From assembly GCA_944321335.1 (NCBI GenBank), contig CALUKX010000018.1, positions 1 to 42,321 on the forward strand: a stretch of DNA of 42,321 nucleotides, read 5' to 3'. This DNA is from an uncultured Phocaeicola sp. GTDB taxonomy: Bacteria; Bacteroidota; Bacteroidia; Bacteroidales; Bacteroidaceae. A program made the translations under genes and the position numbers. Below the pieces are notes generated by a model. The model was not told where the DNA came from. It searched no databases and was given only the letters and a program-made list of their open reading frames with translations. Positions within the stretch are counted from its first letter, which is position 1. Every line of letters begins with the position of its first letter. Positions 36,812-42,321 of this stretch are shown piece by piece.

Positions 36812-37810
36812 ATGGGAGAACGTCTTACTTTCCGGAAGAATGAGCTGTTGCGCACTGTCAACCCGCATTGGAGAGGGAATCCTACAGCTAACGGTAAGTT
36901 CTTTAACCGACAGCATAGATGGCGTCCAGGAATGGGTAGTGTTTTGAAGTGGAGGCTTTCTCCAAATCCTCAGCGAAAAGAAAAACGCACTATCAAGTGG
37001 AATCCCAAGGTCAATTTCTTACGTACATTGGAAAATGTGGTTGGAAATTCACTGATATGGTTAGGACATAATTCTTTCTTCATGCAGATAGGCGGTAAGC
37101 GTTTAATGATTGATCCAGTTTTCGGAAGTATCCCTTTCGTTAAACGTCGTAGTCAATGTCCCGCAAATTCTTCCATTTTCAAGAATATTGATTATTTATT
37201 GATTAGCCATGATCATTTCGATCATCTTGATAAACCGAGTGTTACCCGTCTGGTCGAACTGAATCCGCAGATGAAATTGTTTTGTGGTATAGGTACGGGT
37301 GAACTTATTAAAAGTTGGTTCCCTGATATGGAAGTGATAGAGGCCGCATGGTACCAACAGCATACTGATGGTGATTTTCATCTGACATTTTTACCGGCTC
37401 AGCATTGGAGCAAGCGTGGGGTAAGCGATGGCGGTGAACGTTTATGGGGCGCTTTCATGATACAAGGTGGAGGACTAACCATTTATAACAGTGGTGATAC
37501 CGGTTATGCCAACCATTTCAAGGAGTTGCCAGGCATGTTCCCTCACATAGATTATTGTATGGTAGGTATTGGTGCTTACAAGCCCCGTTGGTTCATGAAA
37601 CCGAATCATATTTCGCCTTATGATGCCTTGACCGCTTCATCGGATATGAATGCTTTTGTTACGGTTCCGATGCATTATGGTACTTTTGATTTGTCGGATG
37701 AACCTTTGTTCGATCCTCCACATGTTTTTGCGGAAGAAGCAAGGCTGAGGAACAAGAAGATTCTCGTTCCTGAGTTGGGGGAAATTGTGAAACTGCAGCC
37801 CCAACATTGA
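36812..37810 (+). CDS. MBL-fold metallo-hydrolase, NAPE-PLD-like
   Basis: The 332-residue protein has the metallo-beta-lactamase motif HDHFDH (133-138), followed by PAQHWSKRG, NSGDTGYANHF and VPMHYGTF. This set of ligands matches the NAPE-PLD/UlaG-like branch. Related bacterial proteins hydrolyse phosphodiester or lactone bonds, and NAPE-PLD cleaves N-acyl-phosphatidylethanolamine. The basic, unstructured N-terminus (about 1-60) may bind membranes. A GTG six bases upstream is possible, but the ATG at 36812 is used. It converges on a patatin-like lipase gene. A phospholipid substrate is a reasonable guess only. Confidence 0.82.
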   Translation: MGERLTFRKNELLRTVNPHWRGNPTANGKFFNRQHRWRPGMGSVLKWRLSPNPQRKEKRTIKWNPKVNFLRTLENVVGNSLIWLGHNSFFMQIGGKRLMIDPVFGSIPFVKRRSQCPANSSIFKNIDYLLISHDHFDHLDKPSVTRLVELNPQMKLFCGIGTGELIKSWFPDMEVIEAAWYQQHTDGDFHLTFLPAQHWSKRGVSDGGERLWGAFMIQGGGLTIYNSGDTGYANHFKELPGMFPHIDYCMVGIGAYKPRWFMKPNHISPYDALTASSDMNAFVTVPMHYGTFDLSDEPLFDPPHVFAEEARLRNKKILVPELGEIVKLQPQH

Positions 37811-37832
37811 TACATTATTGTTTAATCGTAAA

Positions 37833-38603
37833 TCATTGATATGAGCTGAGTGCCTTTCTTGCTTCCGAGGCTCCATATTCGATAATTGTTGCAGCATGGT
37901 GGAATTCCATCATGTCGAACCTGGTGGCAGGAAGCTCGATCAGTATGTCTGGACGATGTTGGCGGATTTCGTTTCTTGCAAGTTCCTGCATCATCAATCG
38001 TGACGAGGTGGTGAGTAGCTGGTAGGGGGATAACTTCTTTTCGTCTGTTTGTGTGCTTGGAGCGTTTACATCGACTGCAACCAGCATATCACCTTCTATA
38101 CGTGCCACATGTCTTATCGGCAACGGATTCAGTATGCCACCATCTATCAGAATCCTATTCCCGTCTTTGACCGGATGAAAAATCATCGGTAATGAGATAG
38201 ATGCACGGATTGCTTCATACAAGCTGCCCGAATCCATACGGACTTCACATTCGTGTGCTATATCAGTAGCTAAGGCTACGTAAGGAATGGGGAGTTCTTC
38301 TATTTTAATAGGAGGAAGAATGGACCGCATTTCTTCCATCAACTTGTTGCCTTTGACCAATCCTTCGCGGCTGATGCGGATATCAGTAAACTGGAGTAGT
38401 TTCCTCTTGTCCCATGTCAGCATCCATTCCTTGCACTCATTTAGCTTTCCGGCCGCATACATGGCACCGATCATGGCTCCCATCGAACTTCCTGCAATGG
38501 AAGTGATCTCAAAGTCATGTTTCAGCAATTCTTCTATTACTCCTATATGTGCCATTCCACGGGCACCGCCCATAGAGAGAACCAATGCTACTTTTTGTTT
38601 CAT
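37833..38603 (-). CDS. Patatin-like phospholipase (RssA type)
   Basis: The 256-residue protein has the patatin layout: an oxyanion loop SMGGARGMAHIG near residues 10-21, nucleophile elbow GSSMG at about 38-42 and the dyad Asp in IDGGILNPLP. It resembles bacterial RssA/YchK-type serine hydrolases. It has no signal peptide, hence cytoplasmic or peripheral. The usual third Gly of the oxyanion loop is Met. A longer start at 38624 is possible, but MKQKVALVLS at 38603 is the typical family beginning. It converges on the MBL gene with only 22 bases between the stops and no clear terminator. Substrate unknown. Confidence 0.85.
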   Translation of the reverse strand: MKQKVALVLSMGGARGMAHIGVIEELLKHDFEITSIAGSSMGAMIGAMYAAGKLNECKEWMLTWDKRKLLQFTDIRISREGLVKGNKLMEEMRSILPPIKIEELPIPYVALATDIAHECEVRMDSGSLYEAIRASISLPMIFHPVKDGNRILIDGGILNPLPIRHVARIEGDMLVAVDVNAPSTQTDEKKLSPYQLLTTSSRLMMQELARNEIRQHRPDILIELPATRFDMMEFHHAATIIEYGASEARKALSSYQ

Positions 38604-38704
38604 AATGCTCAGATTATTATCCAATATTACTAAAAAAGATACATATTTCCAATTAATTCATCGTATATGCCGATTAATTTTCTTCTGTTTCTGCGTTATA
38701 TAAA

Positions 38705-39574
38705 ATGGAAATAAATTTTAATGTAATCATGGAAGAAGAAAAGCATGGGGAAATTATACTTTATCATCCCGATGAAACAGTTAAGCTGGAAGTGAGACTG
38801 GAGGACGAAACGGTTTGGCTTACGCAAGCGCAAATGGCTGAATTGTTTCAAACTACTCCACAAAATATTACAATCCATATTAAAGGTATTTATACAGAAG
38901 AAGAACTGGATTCTATATCAACTTGTAAGGAATGCTTACAAGTTCAGACTGAAGGTAAGAGAAGGGTTCGGCGTAGGCAGAAATTATACAACTTGGATGT
39001 AATTATTTCAGTGGGTTACCGGGTAAAAAGTAAACGAGGTACTCAGTTCAGGCAATGGGCCAATAAGGTATTGAAGGAATATCTGTTGAGGGGATATTCA
39101 TTGAATTATAGGTTCGACAGACTTGAGAAACGGGTATCTGCCGTAGAAGACAAGGTGGACTTCTTTGTCCGTACATCCTTGCCACCGGTAGAAGGTATAT
39201 TCTATAATGGCCAGATATTCGATACATACGCTTTTTGCACGAATCTGATTAGATCGGCCAAACATTCATTGATATTGATTGATAACTATATAGATGAATC
39301 TGTTTTGTTGATGTTGAGCAAGAGGGGAAAGGATGTTTCTGCTGTCATCTATACGAACAAGGTTGATGCCCGACTGGATTTTGATTTGAAAAAGTTTAAT
39401 ACCCAATATTCTCCTATAGAAATGAGGCTGTCCCATAAAATTCATGATCGTTTTCTGTTGATAGATGGACAGACGGTTTATCATATCGGAGCATCGTTGA
39501 AAGACCTTGGGAAGAAGATGTTTGCTTTCTCAAAATTGAATGTACCGATTGGTTGGATAATAGAAGAAATTTGA
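38705..39574 (+). CDS. RhuM-family protein fused to a PLD-like domain
   Basis: The 289-residue protein has an N-terminal RhuM/virulence-type domain (about 15-150) with VWLTQAQMAELFQTTPQNIT, IYTEEELD, YNLDVIISVGYRVKSKRGTQ and FRQWANKVLKEYLLRGY, which resembles a Bro-N/RhuM DNA-binding module. The C-terminal half (about 170-289) looks like a phospholipase-D-type fold with HDRFLLID (247-254) in place of HxKx4D (Arg249 for Lys) and IGASLKDLGKK. Such proteins occur near mobile and defence regions. The ATG at 38705 is used; 38729 is an alternative. It stands alone between housekeeping genes, is AT-rich and looks transferred. Function unknown; a nuclease or toxin role is inference. Confidence 0.72.
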   Translation: MEINFNVIMEEEKHGEIILYHPDETVKLEVRLEDETVWLTQAQMAELFQTTPQNITIHIKGIYTEEELDSISTCKECLQVQTEGKRRVRRRQKLYNLDVIISVGYRVKSKRGTQFRQWANKVLKEYLLRGYSLNYRFDRLEKRVSAVEDKVDFFVRTSLPPVEGIFYNGQIFDTYAFCTNLIRSAKHSLILIDNYIDESVLLMLSKRGKDVSAVIYTNKVDARLDFDLKKFNTQYSPIEMRLSHKIHDRFLLIDGQTVYHIGASLKDLGKKMFAFSKLNVPIGWIIEEI

Positions 39575-39614
39575 GTTTACCCTTATTGGTGTATTGTATA
39601 GTTAGTCTCGTTAA

Positions 39615-39652
39615 TGAAAAAAGAGGATATGCCATTCTCGACATATCCTCTT
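39615..39652 (-). terminator. Intrinsic terminator of valS
   Basis: AAGAGGATATG (39621-39631) pairs perfectly with CATATCCTCTT (39642-39652). Read on the minus strand, a T tract (39617-39622) follows. Confidence 0.85.
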
Positions 39653-39675
39653 ATATATTCTAGCTTAGTGATAGC

Positions 39676-42321
39676 TTACTTCTTCAAAGCAGCAATACTT
39701 TCTTTCAACGCTGCAATCTTGGTTTCGGCATCAGCCTGTTTCTTGCGTTCCATATCGATTACATTTGCCGGAGCCTTGCTTACGAATTTCTCGTTGCTCA
39801 GCTTCTTCAATACGCTCTGCAGGAATCCTTCCTGATATTTGAGGTCGGCTTCGAGTTTCTTCAACTCTTCTTCCACATTGATCAGGTTACCCAGAGGTAC
39901 GGCATATTCGGTTGTTCCTACCATGAACGCTGCAGCTCCTTCTGCCTTGTTGGCAACTGCATCGATAGACGACAGGTTACACAACTTGGCGATTACAGAA
40001 TTGAAGGCTGCAACCGGGCTTTCGCCTACTACCTGCAGTGACAAGGCTTCTTTCTGGGCGATGTTCTTCTGGAGACGGATGGTACGGATACCACCGATCA
40101 CTTCCTTCACGGCTTCAAACTGGGCGATGATTGCTTCATCGTAGTTTTCAGAAACATTCAATGTCTGTACCATGATGCTTTCACCATCCTTGCGGTCGTA
40201 GATGTGCTGCCACAATTCTTCGGTGATGAACGGCATGAACGGATGCAACAGTTTCAGCAGGGTGTCGAAGAAGCCCAATGTCTTTTCGTAAGTAACCTTG
40301 TCGATAGGCTGACCGTATGCCGGCTTGATCATTTCAAGATACCAGCTAGAGAATTCATCCCAGAACAGTTTGTAGACTGCCATCAGGGCTTCGCTCAGAC
40401 GGTACTTGCCGAACAGGTCATTTACTTCGGCTGCTGTCTTGCACAGCATAGCGTCAAACCATTCTGTAGCCAGTCTTGCATATTCAGGCTGTTCGATTTC
40501 GGCAACGTTCCATCCCTTGACCAAGCGGAAGGCATTCCAGATCTTGTTGTTGAAGTTACGTCCCTGTTCGCACAATGCGTCATCGAACAAGATATCGTTA
40601 CCTGCCGGAGCAGAAAGCATCATACCCATACGCACGCCATCGGCACCATACTTGTCGATCAGTTCCAGCGGATCCGGTGAGTTACCGAGTGACTTCGACA
40701 TCTTGCGACCCAACTTGTCGCGAACGATACCGGTGAAATAAACGTTCTTAAATGGCATGTCGCCCATGTATTCGTAGCCCGCCATAATCATACGTGCTAC
40801 CCAGAAGAAGATGATATCCGGACCGGTTACCAGGTCGGCAGTCGGGTAGTAGTATTTGATTTCGTCGTTGCCCGGATTGTTGATGCCGTCGAACAACGAA
40901 ATCGGCCACAACCAAGATGAGAACCAGGTATCCAGACAGTCGTCATCCTGACGCAAGTCTTCAATCTTCAAGTTCTGGTCGCCTGTCTTCTCCTTAGCCA
41001 GCTCTAATGCCTTTTCAGCGGTTTCAGCAACTACGAAACCACCCTGTGGCAAGAAATAAGCCGGGATGCGGTGCCCCCACCACAACTGACGGCTGATACA
41101 CCAGTCCTTGATGTTCTCCATCCAGTATTTGTAAGTATTCTTATATTTGGCAGGATAGAACTTCAGCTCGTCGTTCATTACCGGCGGCAAAGCCATATCT
41201 GCAAAATGCTTCATCTTCAGGAACCACTGCATGGAGAGTTTCGGCTCGATAGCCACGTTGGTACGTTCAGAGAAACCTACCTTGTTGGTATAAGCTTCCA
41301 CCTTTTCGAGCAAGCCGGCAGCTTCCAAATCCTTTTCAATCTGTTCGCGGACATCGAAACGGTCCATACCTACATACATGCCTGCTGCTTCGCTTAGTGT
41401 ACCGTTGTCGTTGAAGATGTCGATAGACTGCAAGTTGTATTTCTCACCCAACATGTAGTCGTTCACGTCGTGAGCCGGAGTTACCTTCAAGCATCCTGTA
41501 CCGAATTCGATATCTACGTAATCATCTTCAATAACCGGGATTTCACGGTTAACCAGAGGAACAATCACATGCTTGCCCTTCAACCAATGGTTCTTCGGGT
41601 CGTTCGGGTTGATACACATGGCAGTATCACCCATGATAGTTTCAGGACGGGTAGTGGCAACCACTGCATAACGGCGGCCCTGTGCATCGCGGTGAACCAC
41701 TTCACCTTCTGCACCTGTTTCACCTTCACCGTTGTCGTTGGCAACATAATAACGCAGGTAATACAGCTTGCTATGTTCTTCCTTGTAGATAACCTCTTCA
41801 TCACTCAGGGCGGTCAGCGCTTTCGGGTCCCAGTTCACCATACGGACACCGCGGTAAATCAAGCCCTTGTTGTACAAGTCAACAAACACCTTGATAACGC
41901 TGTCGCTACGTTTTTCGTCCATCGTGAACGCAGTGCGGTCCCAGTCGCACGAAGCACCCAGCTTGCGCAGCTGCTTCAAGATGATGCCTCCGTGTTCTTC
42001 GGTCCATGCCCAGGCATGTTTCAAGAACTCTTCGCGAGTCAAGTCGGTTTTCTTGATATCCTGCTGAGCCAGTTTGTTTACCACCTTCGCTTCGGTTGCG
42101 ATAGAAGCATGGTCGGTACCCGGTACCCAGCAAGCGTTCTTGCCCATCATACGGGCACGGCGAACCAGAATATCCTGAATGGTATTGTTAAGCATGTGTC
42201 CCATGTGGAGCACTCCAGTCACGTTTGGCGGCGGGATGACGACTGTGTAAGGTTCACGTCCGTCGGGTTTAGAACTGAAAAGTTTGTTGTCCAGCCAATA
42301 CTGGTACCATTTTCCCTCCAC
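39676..42321 (-). CDS. valS: Valyl-tRNA synthetase, 5' end outside window
   Basis: ValRS charges tRNA-Val with valine and edits threonyl products in the cytoplasm. At least 881 residues are visible. The HIGH-type motif HMGH (39-42 of the visible part), the CP1 editing domain (about 190-350, with [12 protein letters not shown]), [19 protein letters not shown] and the anticodon-binding domain are present. The C-terminal coiled coil (about 815-880, [16 protein letters not shown] and [18 protein letters not shown]) is the usual ValRS tail. The frame runs off the right edge; the apparent first codon is a GTG that should be an internal Val, so about a dozen N-terminal residues are missing. The 3' end is complete, with its own terminator. 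Confidence 0.97.
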   Translation of the reverse strand: MEGKWYQYWLDNKLFSSKPDGREPYTVVIPPPNVTGVLHMGHMLNNTIQDILVRRARMMGKNACWVPGTDHASIATEAKVVNKLAQQDIKKTDLTREEFLKHAWAWTEEHGGIILKQLRKLGASCDWDRTAFTMDEKRSDSVIKVFVDLYNKGLIYRGVRMVNWDPKALTALSDEEVIYKEEHSKLYYLRYYVANDNGEGETGAEGEVVHRDAQGRRYAVVATTRPETIMGDTAMCINPNDPKNHWLKGKHVIVPLVNREIPVIEDDYVDIEFGTGCLKVTPAHDVNDYMLGEKYNLQSIDIFNDNGTLSEAAGMYVGMDRFDVREQIEKDLEAAGLLEKVEAYTNKVGFSERTNVAIEPKLSMQWFLKMKHFADMALPPVMNDELKFYPAKYKNTYKYWMENIKDWCISRQLWWGHRIPAYFLPQGGFVVAETAEKALELAKEKTGDQNLKIEDLRQDDDCLDTWFSSWLWPISLFDGINNPGNDEIKYYYPTADLVTGPDIIFFWVARMIMAGYEYMGDMPFKNVYFTGIVRDKLGRKMSKSLGNSPDPLELIDKYGADGVRMGMMLSAPAGNDILFDDALCEQGRNFNNKIWNAFRLVKGWNVAEIEQPEYARLATEWFDAMLCKTAAEVNDLFGKYRLSEALMAVYKLFWDEFSSWYLEMIKPAYGQPIDKVTYEKTLGFFDTLLKLLHPFMPFITEELWQHIYDRKDGESIMVQTLNVSENYDEAIIAQFEAVKEVIGGIRTIRLQKNIAQKEALSLQVVGESPVAAFNSVIAKLCNLSSIDAVANKAEGAAAFMVGTTEYAVPLGNLINVEEELKKLEADLKYQEGFLQSVLKKLSNEKFVSKAPANVIDMERKKQADAETKIAALKESIAALKK

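Overview
The window is a chromosomal segment of a member of the Bacteroidales, most likely Bacteroides or Phocaeicola. Four promoters match the Bacteroidota consensus (TTTG, 19-20 bases, TAnnTTTG), and many other genes have a TAnnTTTG-like box a short way upstream. Shine-Dalgarno sequences are inconspicuous. The gene content fits too: a Nudix-type xylose regulator, a DUF4105/Lnb-like protein, a long SecA, and a coaX-lptC-ppiD type operon. I see no rRNA, tRNA, CRISPR array, IS element or prophage, so this is mostly core genome with a few accessory genes.

Left part (1-9.1 kb). After a gene-poor 0.4 kb comes a flavodoxin/ferredoxin fusion protein with a structured leader. It converges on a two-gene minus-strand unit (AlaX-like tRNA editing protein, anchored DNA/RNA nuclease), with an array of four 16-bp palindromes between the convergent ends. 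A very short promoter-to-terminator RNA unit follows. Then come a solitary HpaII-type restriction endonuclease, a patatin that overlaps an intracellular GH13 amylase-like enzyme, and, on the minus strand, fabD and thiD.

Middle part (9.1-21 kb). The xylose operon is xylR (Nudix-winged helix), xylB, xylA, with twin CGTA-N5-TACG palindromes between xylR and the divergent thiD. It is followed by mannose-1-phosphate guanylyltransferase, tpx and a large pyruvate:ferredoxin oxidoreductase (nifJ) on the minus strand, an AAA/DUF4143-like ATPase with an altered Walker B motif, and an unassigned ATP-grasp-like protein that ends in a 26-bp perfect inverted repeat.

Right part (21-42 kb). Six minus-strand genes form a cell-envelope operon: coaX, a beta-barrel protein, a TPR protein, lptC, a CNNM/HlyC-type membrane protein and a PpiD-like chaperone. 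Divergent from it run an Lnb-type lipoprotein N-acyltransferase candidate, an alkaline-phosphatase-fold protein that appears to have lost its catalytic and metal residues, and secA. A DUF6340-like lipoprotein, a small acidic protein, a NAPE-PLD-like metallo-hydrolase, a second patatin, a RhuM-PLD-like accessory protein and the 5'-truncated valS complete the window.

Points most worth a second look are the structured leader at 466-683, the palindrome array, the mini-RNA unit, the solitary HpaII-like enzyme, the predicted pseudophosphatase coupled to Lnb, and the RhuM-PLD fusion.
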